Part shown: positions 24,686 through 32,607 of the stretch, in pieces | How the letters are laid out: each line of letters begins with the position of its first letter | How positions within the stretch are numbered: the stretch's first letter is position 1 | DNA from: Phaeobacter sp. HF9A | GTDB taxonomy: Bacteria > Pseudomonadota > Alphaproteobacteria > Rhodobacterales > Rhodobacteraceae | Reading direction: 5' to 3' | Assembly: GCF_011806385.1 (NCBI RefSeq) | Contig: NZ_JAATOX010000027.1 | Span: forward strand, 1 to 37,008 | DNA length: 37,008 nucleotides | Translations under genes and position numbers: made by a program | Notes under the pieces: generated by a model | Told to the model about the DNA's origin: nothing | Seen by the model: only the letters and a program-made list of their open reading frames with translations | Databases searched by the model: none

Positions 24686-25165
24686 ATGAAGCTGGACAAG
24701 ATCGACATCAGAATTCTGTCGGAGTTGCAGAAGAATGGTCGCATCACCAATGTCGAATTGGCGGAGCTGGTGCATCTGTCGCCCAGCCCCTGCCTGATGC
24801 GCGTGAAAAAGCTCCAGGCCGAGGGCTATATCACCGGCTATTCAGCCCAGATCGACATCGCCAAACTGGGCCAGAGCCTGACCGTCTTCACCGAGATCAC
24901 CCTGCGCAACCACCGCCAGCACGACTTTGCCCGGTTCCTGGCGGCAGTGGAAAAGATCGATTCCGTGATCGAATGCCATCTGGTCTCGGGCGGCTATGAT
25001 TACCTGGTGAAATTCATGACCTCCGGCATCTCGGACTATCAGGCGATCATGGAACGGCTGATCGAGATGGAGATCGGCATCGACAAGTATTTTACCTTCG
25101 TGATCCTGAAATCCCCGATCGTAAAGCCGCATTTCCCCTTGGATACCATCGCCGCCGAGGACTGA
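24686..25165 (+). CDS. Lrp/AsnC-family transcriptional regulator
   Basis: 159 residues, normal Lrp length. The N-terminal helix-turn-helix starts with LDKIDIRILSELQKNGRITN and continues VELAELVHLSPSPCLMRVKKL, followed by GYITGYSAQIDIAKLG. The C-terminal RAM ligand-binding domain contains VIECHLVSGGYDYLVKFMTSG and GIDKYFTFVILKSPI. Lrp/AsnC proteins sense an amino acid and often control an adjacent catabolic operon. Location in the middle of the locus, next to the transporter, a flavoprotein and a semialdehyde dehydrogenase, makes it the likely local regulator. The ribosome-binding site is weak. Direct targets cannot be assigned by eye. Confidence 0.93.
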   Translation: MKLDKIDIRILSELQKNGRITNVELAELVHLSPSPCLMRVKKLQAEGYITGYSAQIDIAKLGQSLTVFTEITLRNHRQHDFARFLAAVEKIDSVIECHLVSGGYDYLVKFMTSGISDYQAIMERLIEMEIGIDKYFTFVILKSPIVKPHFPLDTIAAED

Positions 25166-25203
25166 CGCGCGGGGCGATGGTTCCTGACCCGAGCCGCCTG
25201 CCC

Positions 25204-26679
25204 CTATCCCAGCCCGCCGACATGCAGCGCCTTGGTTTCGAGATATTCCTCGATCCCCATCTGCGCGCCTTCGCGGCCCAACCCCGATTGCTTGACCCCG
25301 CCAAAGGGCGCAACCTCGGTCGAGATCAGCCCGGTATTGAGCCCGATCATGCCAAATTCCAGCGCCTCGGCCACCCGCCAGGACCGTTTGAGGTTCTCGG
25401 TATAGAAATAGGCCGCCAGCCCGTAAGGGGTGCCATTGGCAACCGCCAGCGCCTCATCCTCGGTTTCAAAGCGGAACAAGGGCGCCACCGGGCCAAAGGT
25501 CTCCTCCGAGGCCAGCAGCATCTCGGTTGTGGCCTCCGCCAGCACCACCGGGCGGGCATATTGCTGCCCCTCCGGCATGACCTCAGCCGCGCCGATGACG
25601 CGCGCGCCCTTGGCTTTTGCGTCGGCGATATGGGCTTCGATCTTGGCAATGGCGGCGGCGTTGATCATCGGGCCGATATCGGTGCCCTCATCCGTCCCCT
25701 GCCCCACCGTCATCGCCGCCACGCGCCGCCCCAGCTTGTCGGCAAAGGCATCGTAAATCCCCGCCTGCACCAGAATGCGATTGGCGCAGACACAGGTCTG
25801 GCCCCCATTGCGGAACTTTGACGCAATAACGCCCTCCACCGCGAGATCCAGATCCGCGTCATCGAACACGATGAACGGCGCATTGCCGCCCAGCTCCAGG
25901 CTCAGCCGCTTGATGCTATCGGCCGCGCCGCGCATCAACAGCGCCCCCACACGGGTCGACCCGGTAAAGGAAATCTTGCGCACGGTCTCATTCGCCATCA
26001 GCTCCGTGCCGATCTCCGTCGGCATGCCGGTGACAATGTTGATCACCCCCGCCGGAATGCCCGCCCGTTCCGCCAGAACCCCAAGCGCCAGCGCCGAAAA
26101 CGGCGTGAACTCCGAGGGTTTGATCACCACGGTGCAGCCCGCCGCCAGGGCCGGGGCCACCTTGCGGGTGATCATCGCATTGGGAAAGTTCCAGGGCGTG
26201 ATGATGGCGCAGACGCCGACCGGCTCCTTCAGCACCAGAATGCGGCGATCCGCGGTGGGCGACGGGATGGTGGCGCCGCCAATCCGACGGGCCTCCTGCG
26301 CGAACCATTTGACAAAGGAGGCGCCATAGCGGATCTCGCCGCGCGCTTCCGCCAGCGGCTTGCCCTGCTCCAGCGTCAGAAGCAGCGCCAGATCCTCCAG
26401 GTTTTCGATCATTAGATCATGCCAGCGCTCCAGCGTCTCGGCCCGCTCTGCATGGCTGCGCGCCTTCCAGCCTGGAAAAGCCGCCTCCGCTGCCTTGATC
26501 GCAGCCCGGGTCTCAGAGCCGCCCATATCGGGCAGGCTGCCCAGCACCGTTTGGCTGGCCGGGTTGATCACATCCAGGGTCTTGCCGCTGATGGCCTCCT
26601 GCCAGACGCCGCCGATCAGCCCCTGCTGACGCAGCAGCCCGGCATCCGTGAAACCATCGGTTTTCATGATCGCGTTCAT
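25204..26679 (-). CDS. Succinate-semialdehyde dehydrogenase-like aldehyde dehydrogenase (GabD-type)
   Basis: 491 residues from ATG 26679 (AAAGGA 7 nt upstream); the longer frame to 26781 is disfavoured. GabD-type features: LTLEQGKPLAEARGEI, Asn164 in TPWNFPNAMI, GCTVVIKPSE, SFTGSTRVG, base Glu262 in LELGGNAPF, nucleophile Cys296 in NGGQTCVCANRI (the second Cys two positions later is typical of SSADH), and EVAPFGGVKQSGLGREG. It oxidises succinate semialdehyde or a similar omega-carboxyl aldehyde with NAD(P)+, feeding the TCA cycle. It converges with the Lrp gene, 38 bp apart. A substrate such as GABA, an N-substituted GABA or a putrescine derivative would fit but is not shown. Confidence 0.9.
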   Translation of the reverse strand: MNAIMKTDGFTDAGLLRQQGLIGGVWQEAISGKTLDVINPASQTVLGSLPDMGGSETRAAIKAAEAAFPGWKARSHAERAETLERWHDLMIENLEDLALLLTLEQGKPLAEARGEIRYGASFVKWFAQEARRIGGATIPSPTADRRILVLKEPVGVCAIITPWNFPNAMITRKVAPALAAGCTVVIKPSEFTPFSALALGVLAERAGIPAGVINIVTGMPTEIGTELMANETVRKISFTGSTRVGALLMRGAADSIKRLSLELGGNAPFIVFDDADLDLAVEGVIASKFRNGGQTCVCANRILVQAGIYDAFADKLGRRVAAMTVGQGTDEGTDIGPMINAAAIAKIEAHIADAKAKGARVIGAAEVMPEGQQYARPVVLAEATTEMLLASEETFGPVAPLFRFETEDEALAVANGTPYGLAAYFYTENLKRSWRVAEALEFGMIGLNTGLISTEVAPFGGVKQSGLGREGAQMGIEEYLETKALHVGGLG

Positions 26680-26962
26680 GGGTGTATCCTTTCTGACGGG
26701 CGCGCAGGCCGCTCTGGCGGGGATCAGCGCATTTGAAACCGGCGCCGCTTGCCCGCAGGATAGCCCCGACCCCGGAGCCATCCCTGCGGAATGGCCCGGA
26801 AGTTTGGCAGAAGATGCGGAACAGCACAGCGATTGCAGCTATTTCTGCTGCCCCGCGCGCCATATCCTGTCCCTGACAGGCGATCACATTTGACTTGCGG
26901 CGAAAATCCGGTTTTTCACAGGGGCTTCTGTCGCCGTCCCGCCCATTGATGAAGGAGTTCTC
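26680..26962. promoter_or_regulatory. Divergent spacer between semialdehyde dehydrogenase and GNAT copy 2
   Basis: A 283-bp region between divergent starts. An 81-codon plus-strand frame crosses it (26648-26893) but overlaps the dehydrogenase start and has no domain. Promoters for both genes are expected here; none could be pinpointed. Confidence 0.35.
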
Positions 26963-27838
26963 ATGGCTAAATCTGTTCGCGTGAAGTCCTTCGACCTGGT
27001 GGCCCAGGATATTGACGAGATTGACGTCGATCTGCTGCATGCGCTGTCGATCGGGGTCGGCTGGCCGCATCGGCCCGCGGATTGGGACTTCCTGCGCCGC
27101 GTCGGAGAAGGCATCGTCGCCGTGGACGGCATTGGCCGGGTCTTTGGCAGCGCCATGTGGTTTCCCCATGGCACGGATTTCGCCACCGTCGGGCTGGTCA
27201 TCACCACGCCGCGCGCGCAGGCCAATGGGGCCGGTCGCTGGCTGATGGAACAGGTGCTGGAACGCTGCGACGGCCGCAACCTCAGCCTGAACGCCACCAA
27301 GGTCGCCTATCCGCTCTATGTGTCGCTGGATTTCCAGACCGAGGCGACCGTCTACATGCGTCAGGGCAGCCTCTGCGACAGTCCCGACATCGGCCCTGTG
27401 GATGGCACGCTCACGGCCCTGCCCGCCGATCATATCGACGCGGTCTTTGGCTTTGATGCGCGGGCCTTTGGCACCGACCGGGCGCGCCAGCTTGCGCTCC
27501 TGGCCGAGATCTCGGTCTCTTGCGTGCTGATGCGCGACGGCGACGTCGCCGGCTATGCCATGCGCCACGAGTTTGGGCGCGGCCATGTGATCGGCCCGAT
27601 CGTCGCGCAAAATGACCAGGATGCGATCCAGCTCGCCGCGTGGCATCTGCGGGCGCTCAAGGGCGGCCATGCGCGGATCGACACCCGGCAGGCGCAGGGC
27701 GCCTTTGCCGACTTCCTCAACCGCTGTGGTCTTGGCACCACCGAAACGGTCATCACCATGTCCAAGGGCCGCCCCTTCCTCACCCCGACGGCAGATGCGC
27801 CATCGGTCTACGGCCTCGCCGGTCACGCGTTGAGCTAG
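26963..27838 (+). CDS. Double-GNAT acetyltransferase, copy 2
   Basis: 291 residues; AAGGAG 6 nt before the ATG. It shares its layout and local motifs with the protein at 11807-12670: VGWPHRPADWDFL (compare IRWPYRLQDWEFA), a central hairpin VAVDGIGRVFGSAMW, the acetyl-CoA loop region RAQANGAGRWLMEQVLE, and in the C-terminal half GYAMRHEFGRGHVIGPIV (compare GYSIARRFGRGTVIGPV). The pyrophosphate loop is less canonical than in copy 1 (QANGAG versus QGRGHG), so the two may differ in activity. It stands alone on its strand between the divergent semialdehyde dehydrogenase and the convergent cyd genes. Substrate unknown. Confidence 0.82.
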   Translation: MAKSVRVKSFDLVAQDIDEIDVDLLHALSIGVGWPHRPADWDFLRRVGEGIVAVDGIGRVFGSAMWFPHGTDFATVGLVITTPRAQANGAGRWLMEQVLERCDGRNLSLNATKVAYPLYVSLDFQTEATVYMRQGSLCDSPDIGPVDGTLTALPADHIDAVFGFDARAFGTDRARQLALLAEISVSCVLMRDGDVAGYAMRHEFGRGHVIGPIVAQNDQDAIQLAAWHLRALKGGHARIDTRQAQGAFADFLNRCGLGTTETVITMSKGRPFLTPTADAPSVYGLAGHALS

Positions 27839-27868
27839 CGCAGGCGCAGGCCGGCGGGCGGGCGTCGT

Positions 27869-27906
27869 GGTCGGGGCCCGCCGCACAGGCCCCGACCGCT
27901 CTTTTA
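27869..27906 (+). terminator. Rho-independent terminator between GNAT copy 2 and cydX
   Basis: A perfect 10-bp stem, GGTCGGGGCC (27869-27878) and GGCCCCGACC (27888-27897), with a 9-nt loop and followed by GCTCTTTT. It terminates the plus-strand GNAT gene; the T tract overlaps the cydX stop codon. The same stem read on the minus strand lacks a T tract but may still bound the cyd transcript. Confidence 0.85.
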
Positions 27907-28041
27907 GCTCTTATGCTCGCCCACCGGGCAATCGCCCTCGTCCGCGAGGCAGGCATCGCTGCGCAGCTCCAGCCACATCGCGTTCAGCACGGCAAAGGCA
28001 GCGGCCAGCGGAAGGCCCAGGAGCCAGGAAAAATACCACAT
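27904..28041 (-). CDS. cydX: Cytochrome bd small subunit CydX
   Basis: 45 residues. It starts MWYFSWLLGLPLAAAF and continues VLNAMWLEL, the diagnostic single-helix CydX/YbgT sequence, followed by a longer acidic tail with two Cys residues (SDACLADEGDCPVGEHKS). AAAGGA lies about 6-12 nt upstream of the ATG. CydX is the accessory subunit that sits beside CydA and stabilises the haem centres of the bd oxidase. It follows cydB after 13 bp and closes the cydABX operon. The Cys-containing tail extends beyond the length of the E. coli protein (37 residues). Confidence 0.93.
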   Translation of the reverse strand: MWYFSWLLGLPLAAAFAVLNAMWLELRSDACLADEGDCPVGEHKS

Positions 28042-28054
28042 GATTTCAGTCCTT

Positions 28055-29218
28055 TCAGTAGAGCGTCTCGCTGTGTTCGGCGATGTCGTCCTCGGTGACC
28101 TTGCCCCAGAGCACCTTATAGACCCAGGCGGTATAGGCCAGGATCAGCGGCATGAAGATCAGCGCGCACACCAGCATGATGAACAGCGTCTGATGCGAAC
28201 TTGACGCATCCCAGACCGTCAGCGAACTGTCCGGCTTCACGGTCGAGGGCAGGATGAAGGGAAACATCGTCAGCCCGACCGAGGCAATGATGCCAGTGAT
28301 CGCCATCTTCGACCACAATAGGGTCGAAACCTCGCGCCCGGCCCGCAGCCCCAGCACCGCCAGCGCGATCCCGACAAAGCCCATGACCGGCGCCACCGCG
28401 ATCCAGGGGCGCAGCCCATAGGCCGCCAGCCAGGAGCCGCCATGGCTCACCTCGGAATAGAGCGGATTGGACGGGCCATCCACGACCGCCTCATTGACCA
28501 GCGAAAACCCGTCGATCCCAAAGGCCAGCCACAGGCCGGCCAGCGCATAGCCGCCCGCCGCGACCAGCCCGGCCAGGGTGCCGATGCGCCGGGCGCGCGC
28601 GGCGATCACGCCTTCGGTCTTCAGCGACAGCCAGGCCGCGCCATGCATCAGCAGCATCGAAAAGGACACCACCCCGGCGAGCAGCGCAAAGGGTCGCAAC
28701 AGGCCCAGGAACTTGCCGTAAAAGCTGCCGTCATACATCGGCACCAGGTCCTCGGTCAGGTGAAACGGCACGCCCAGCAGCACATTGCCCACCGCCACGC
28801 CAAACAGCAGCGCAGGCACCGCGCCGCCCACGAACAGCGCCCTGTCCCAACCCGCACGCCATCCGGCGCTCTCGCGTTTGGAGCGGTACTTGAACGCCAC
28901 CGGACGCAGGATCAGCGCCGCCAGCACCACAAACATCGCCAGATAAAAGCCGCTGAACGACACCGCATAGAGCGGCGGCCAGGCGGCAAAGATCGCGCCA
29001 CCGCCGAGGATGAACCACACCTGGTTGCCTTCCCAGACCGGGCCGACGCTGTTGATGACGACGCGGCGCTCCGTGTCCGTCCTGGCGACAAAGGGCAACA
29101 ACGCCCCCACCCCCATGTCAAAGCCATCGGTCAGGGCAAATCCGATCAGCAACACGCCCAGAAGCGCCCACCAGGTGACACGCAGGATGTCGTAGTCGAT
29201 CAATTCATAAAGGATCAT
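28055..29218 (-). CDS. cydB: Cytochrome bd ubiquinol oxidase subunit II
   Basis: 387 residues, the expected length, with about eight to nine membrane spans. Landmarks: ILRVTWWALLGVLLIGFALT, then DGFDMGVGALLPFVARTDTERR, GPVWEGNQVWFILGGGAIFAA, FRPVAFKYRSK-type segment (ILRPVAFKYRSKRES), and C-terminal SSSHQTLFIML. CydB pairs with CydA in the inner membrane to form the quinol oxidase that reduces O2 to water with high affinity. It is 5 bp after cydA. Nothing indicates a cyanide-insensitive (CioB) subtype rather than a standard CydB. Confidence 0.96.
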   Translation of the reverse strand: MILYELIDYDILRVTWWALLGVLLIGFALTDGFDMGVGALLPFVARTDTERRVVINSVGPVWEGNQVWFILGGGAIFAAWPPLYAVSFSGFYLAMFVVLAALILRPVAFKYRSKRESAGWRAGWDRALFVGGAVPALLFGVAVGNVLLGVPFHLTEDLVPMYDGSFYGKFLGLLRPFALLAGVVSFSMLLMHGAAWLSLKTEGVIAARARRIGTLAGLVAAGGYALAGLWLAFGIDGFSLVNEAVVDGPSNPLYSEVSHGGSWLAAYGLRPWIAVAPVMGFVGIALAVLGLRAGREVSTLLWSKMAITGIIASVGLTMFPFILPSTVKPDSSLTVWDASSSHQTLFIMLVCALIFMPLILAYTAWVYKVLWGKVTEDDIAEHSETLY

Positions 29219-29223
29219 ATCCG

Positions 29224-30828
29224 TTACTCCGCAGGGGTGGCAGATGCGTCGGGACGCTGGCGCAGCCGCGCCTCGTGCCGGGCCTGCCAGGCTTCGGTTT
29301 CAGCGACATCCTGGAACGGGCCCTTGCGGATGTATTTCACCATCAGGCTCATCTCGACGATGAACAGCACCGTGTAAAACAGGATAAAGCCCGCCAGCGT
29401 GATCAACAGATCCGCGATCGTCAGATGCGAGGCGGACATTGCCGTCGGCAGCACCCCGTCCACGGTCCAGGGCTGGCGCCCGAATTCCGCAACGAACCAG
29501 CCCAGCTCCGCCGCGATCCACGGCGTCGGGATGATCGCAACGGCAGCATAGAGCGACCAGCGCGGGAACTGCATGTTGCGAAACGAGGCACGCCAGAAGA
29601 AATACGCCATCACCGCAATAAAGCTGAAGCCAAGCGCCACCATCAGGCGGAAGGCCCAGAACAGCGGCAAGACCCCCGGCACGGTGTCATCAGCGGCCAT
29701 CTTGATCTGCGCCTCCGACGCCTCGCGCGGGTCCTCGACATAGCGTTTCAGCAGGAAGGCAAAGCCAAGATCCGCGGCATGGGCGTCAAATTCGGCCCGT
29801 GCCTCGGCGGGAACATTGCCGCGGGTCGCACGGATGGTCATCAGCGCGTCATAGGCCTTGATGCCACTGCGGATCCGGCTCTCGGCCTGCGCCACCAGCT
29901 CGTTGATGCCGGGGATCTCCTCGTCCAGGCTGCGGGTCCCGATCAGCCCCATCACCCAGGGAATATGCACCGCGTAATGGGTCTCGCGCGCCTCCTGGTC
30001 CGGGATGCCGACAAGGGTGAAATGCGCCGGCGCCGGTTCGGTCTCCCACATCGCCTCGATCGCGGCGAGCTTCATTTTCTGCGTGTGGCTGGCGGAATAG
30101 CCGGATTCATCGCCCAGCACCACGACCGAGAGCGCCGCCGCAAGCCCAAAGGAGGCCGCCACCGCGATCGAGCGCCGCGCCAGATCCTTGTGCCGATCCT
30201 GAAGCAGATAGAGCGCCGATACCCCCAGCACAAAGACCGAGGCGGTGACATAGCCCGCGCTGACTGTATGCACGAATTTCGCCTGCGCCACCTGGTTGAA
30301 CACCACGTCAAAAAAGGAGGTCATCTCCATCCGCATGGTTTCAGGATTGAAGGTCGCGCCAACCGGGTTCTGCATCCAGCCATTGGCGATCAGAATCCAC
30401 AGCGCCGAGAAATTCGACCCGATCGCCACCAGCCAGGCCACCATCAGGTGCTGCACCTTCGACAGCTTGTCCCAGCCAAAGAAGAACAACCCCACAAAGG
30501 TCGCCTCCAGGAAGAAGGCCATCAGCCCCTCGATCGCCAATGGGGCGCCAAAGATATCGCCGACGTAATGCGAATAATACGACCAGTTCATGCCGAACTG
30601 GAATTCCATGGTGATGCCGGTGGCAACGCCAAGGGCAAAGTTGATGCCAAACAGCATGCCCCAGAATTTTGTCATTTGCCGCCAGATGGGGCGGTTCGTC
30701 ATGACATAGACGGTTTCCATGATCGCCACGAGGATCGACAGACCCAGCGTCAGCGGCACGAAAAGGAAGTGATACATCGCCGTCAGCGCAAATTGCATGC
30801 GCGACAGCTCGACCAGTCCGATCTCCAT
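29224..30828 (-). CDS. cydA: Cytochrome bd ubiquinol oxidase subunit I
   Basis: 534 residues. Haem ligands are recognisable: His20 in TAMYHFLFVP (b595/d site), His in QAKFVHTVSAGYVT and Met in LFWAFRLMVALG (b558 site). The conserved GRQPWTV and GDESGY motifs are present. The Q-loop between KMKLAAIEAMWETEP and the FWAFR helix is long (about 130 residues), which puts it in the L (E. coli-like) subfamily. The proton-channel glutamates lie in LAIEGLMAFFLEATF. The protein oxidises ubiquinol and reduces O2 without pumping protons. It is the first gene of cydABX; its 132-bp upstream region carries an FNR-like box and two palindromes (see separate entries). Confidence 0.97.
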   Translation of the reverse strand: MEIGLVELSRMQFALTAMYHFLFVPLTLGLSILVAIMETVYVMTNRPIWRQMTKFWGMLFGINFALGVATGITMEFQFGMNWSYYSHYVGDIFGAPLAIEGLMAFFLEATFVGLFFFGWDKLSKVQHLMVAWLVAIGSNFSALWILIANGWMQNPVGATFNPETMRMEMTSFFDVVFNQVAQAKFVHTVSAGYVTASVFVLGVSALYLLQDRHKDLARRSIAVAASFGLAAALSVVVLGDESGYSASHTQKMKLAAIEAMWETEPAPAHFTLVGIPDQEARETHYAVHIPWVMGLIGTRSLDEEIPGINELVAQAESRIRSGIKAYDALMTIRATRGNVPAEARAEFDAHAADLGFAFLLKRYVEDPREASEAQIKMAADDTVPGVLPLFWAFRLMVALGFSFIAVMAYFFWRASFRNMQFPRWSLYAAVAIIPTPWIAAELGWFVAEFGRQPWTVDGVLPTAMSASHLTIADLLITLAGFILFYTVLFIVEMSLMVKYIRKGPFQDVAETEAWQARHEARLRQRPDASATPAE

Positions 30829-30849
30829 GAGCGTGATCCTTTCAAATTC

Positions 30850-30872
30850 AATTCGCAGGAGAGATGCGAATT
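30850..30872. promoter_or_regulatory. Perfect palindrome upstream of cydA (operator candidate 1)
   Basis: AATTCGCA (30850-30857) and TGCGAATT (30865-30872) form a perfect 8-bp inverted repeat around 7 nt, 22 bp before the cydA start. The right part GAGATGCGAAT is repeated exactly in operator candidate 2. The position is appropriate for a repressor site over the leader or start region. Confidence 0.6.
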
Positions 30873-30889
30873 TTCGCCTTTTATATTCA

Positions 30890-30908
30890 ATATTCGAGAT
30901 GCGAATAT
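30890..30908. promoter_or_regulatory. Perfect palindrome upstream of cydA (operator candidate 2)
   Basis: ATATTCG (30890-30896) and CGAATAT (30902-30908) form a perfect 7-bp inverted repeat around 5 nt. It shares the 11-bp stretch GAGATGCGAAT with candidate 1, so both may bind the same regulator. The GATGC-containing half-sites recall Rrf2-family (NsrR-like) operators, but this identification is only suggestive. Confidence 0.55.
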
Positions 30909-30920
30909 GATCTAAATCAA
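30907..30920 (-). promoter_or_regulatory. FNR/FnrL-like box upstream of cydA
   Basis: Read on the minus strand the site is TTGATTTAGATCAT, matching the FNR consensus TTGAT-N4-ATCAA at nine of ten half-site positions. It is centred about 85 bp upstream of the cydA start codon, suitable for anaerobic or micro-oxic activation of cydABX, and it touches the second palindrome, so two regulators could compete or cooperate. Confidence 0.7.
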
Positions 30921-30960
30921 ATGCGCATCCCAGATGCCGGTATTATTGGCGCGCAGTCCC

Positions 30961-32607
30961 TCACGCCCTTCGAATTCTGACGCAGCGGTCAGCTTGTTCT
31001 CGCTCAGCCGCACGATGCGCCGCAACAAGCAACGCCGCGTCAGGGCAGCTTTGTCGCACCCCCCTCATCACCTCGCGGGCGGTTGCCGCGTCCAGCCCCT
31101 CTGTCGGCTCGTCCAGAAGCAGCAGCCGGGGCGAGCGCAGGATCGCCCGCGCCAGCACCAGCCGCCGCGCTTCCCCGCCCGAGAGCCCCGCGCCCCGGGG
31201 CCCCAGCCGCAGCGCCAAGCCGCCGCGCGGGCGCAGCGTGTCAGCCAGGCACACCGCCTCCAGCGCCGCCCAGAGCGCAGCATCGCTGGCCGCAGGGGCC
31301 GCAAGACGCAGGTTCGCCGCGACCGTATCCGCAATCAGCGCCGCCCGCTGTGTCACCAGCACGCATTGTTGCGTCACCTGCGCAACCGAAAGCTGCACCG
31401 GATCAACGCCAAACAGCCGCACCCTGCCCCGCGCCGCCGTCAGCGCCCCGATCGCCAGGAGCAGCACCGTGCTCTTGCCGCAGCCGCTGGCGCCTTCCAG
31501 CACAACCGTCTCGCCGGGGCGGACCGACAGGGACACCGGCGCAAACAACGGCATGCCCGCGGCCTCAAAGGTCACCCCCCGCAGCTCGACCCCCTCGGCA
31601 ACATCGCCCGGCAGCGCGGTCTCTGCCTCGGGCGCATCGCCCCGCAGCGCAGGCCGCAGCCGCCGCGCCGCCTGCCGCATCCGCCCGATCTCCGCCAGCG
31701 CGCGCCGCACCGGGGCCACCGCCTCTGCCAGGGCCAGCGCCGCAAAGACGCCAACCGCCGCCGCGGCCACCTGGATCCGCCCCGCCTGCACCAGCGTGAT
31801 GCCGGCCAGAAGGCAGCCGGTCGTGACCAGCGCGCTCACCATATCCAGCATCATGCCGGTGTGGCGCTCGATCCGCTCCAACTGGTCGCGCGCCTGCGCC
31901 GCCCGGTCAAAGGCCGCCGCCGTCCGCGCCCGCGCCACCGCCAGCTGCCCATAGACGGCCAGATCCTCGCGCCCCGAAACAAGATCGACCATGCGGCTGC
32001 GCCCAGCCTGAAGCGCGGCCTCCGCCCGCCGCGCCGGACGCCGCGCAATCCGCTGTCCGAGCAGGAAAATCGCTGTTGGCAGAACCAGATAGCCCAGCCC
32101 GATGATGGCGCCCACCACAGGCGCCACCAGCCACCACAGCAGCAGCGACACCGAGAGGATCGTGATCCCGCCCGCCAGCGCCGGCAGGAACAGCCGCAAC
32201 AGCGCCCCATCGAGCGCCTCTGTATCCGCGGTGATCCGGTTCAGCTCCGACGCCGCGCGCAGCCGCTCCAGTGCCCGATGGGGCCGGCGCAACAGCCCGC
32301 GCAGCAGCGACACCCGCAGGCCCGAGACCGCGCGCAGGGTCGCGTCATGGGTCAGCACCCGCTCGCCATAGCGCGCCGCCGTACGTCCCAGCGCGAGAAA
32401 ACGCACCATGGCCGAGGGCGCAAAGACGTTGAACAGAACCCCCAGCCCCGCCATGCCCGCCGCCGCCGTCGCCAGGATGAACCAGCCCGACAGCGCCAGC
32501 AGCGCCACCCCCATGGCCAGCACGGTGATCGCAAGCACGCCCCCGCGCAACAGCGCCCCTCGTTCTGCCTTCAGCACCGTGAAAATGAGCGCGACCAGAT
32601 CCTTCAT
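30961..32607 (-). CDS. cydC: ABC exporter CydC for cytochrome bd assembly
   Basis: 548 residues; N-terminal six-span exporter domain followed by a nucleotide-binding domain with Walker A LEGASGCGKSTVLLLA, signature LSGGEARRLVLARAI, Walker B LLLLDEPTEGLD and switch His in VAAHRAAE. Its start overlaps the cydD stop by 4 bp. CydDC is a heterodimeric thiol (glutathione/cysteine) or haem-related transporter required for bd oxidase maturation. Proximity to cydABX on the same strand (132 bp downstream) settles the identity against other ABC exporters. The C-terminus is shorter than in E. coli CydC (573 residues). Confidence 0.93.
   Translation of the reverse strand: MKDLVALIFTVLKAERGALLRGGVLAITVLAMGVALLALSGWFILATAAAGMAGLGVLFNVFAPSAMVRFLALGRTAARYGERVLTHDATLRAVSGLRVSLLRGLLRRPHRALERLRAASELNRITADTEALDGALLRLFLPALAGGITILSVSLLLWWLVAPVVGAIIGLGYLVLPTAIFLLGQRIARRPARRAEAALQAGRSRMVDLVSGREDLAVYGQLAVARARTAAAFDRAAQARDQLERIERHTGMMLDMVSALVTTGCLLAGITLVQAGRIQVAAAAVGVFAALALAEAVAPVRRALAEIGRMRQAARRLRPALRGDAPEAETALPGDVAEGVELRGVTFEAAGMPLFAPVSLSVRPGETVVLEGASGCGKSTVLLLAIGALTAARGRVRLFGVDPVQLSVAQVTQQCVLVTQRAALIADTVAANLRLAAPAASDAALWAALEAVCLADTLRPRGGLALRLGPRGAGLSGGEARRLVLARAILRSPRLLLLDEPTEGLDAATAREVMRGVRQSCPDAALLVAAHRAAEREQADRCVRIRRA

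Noticed and set aside
26648..26893. 81-codon plus-strand frame with a signal-peptide-like start
   Set aside because: Begins inside the aldehyde dehydrogenase 5' end and has no domain or ribosome-binding site.
5940..27838. Ectoine/hydroxyectoine degradation locus
   Set aside because: An OCD-family gene, an Lrp regulator and a GabD-like dehydrogenase are present, but DoeA (hydrolase), DoeB (deacetylase), EutB and the usual ectoine transporter are absent.
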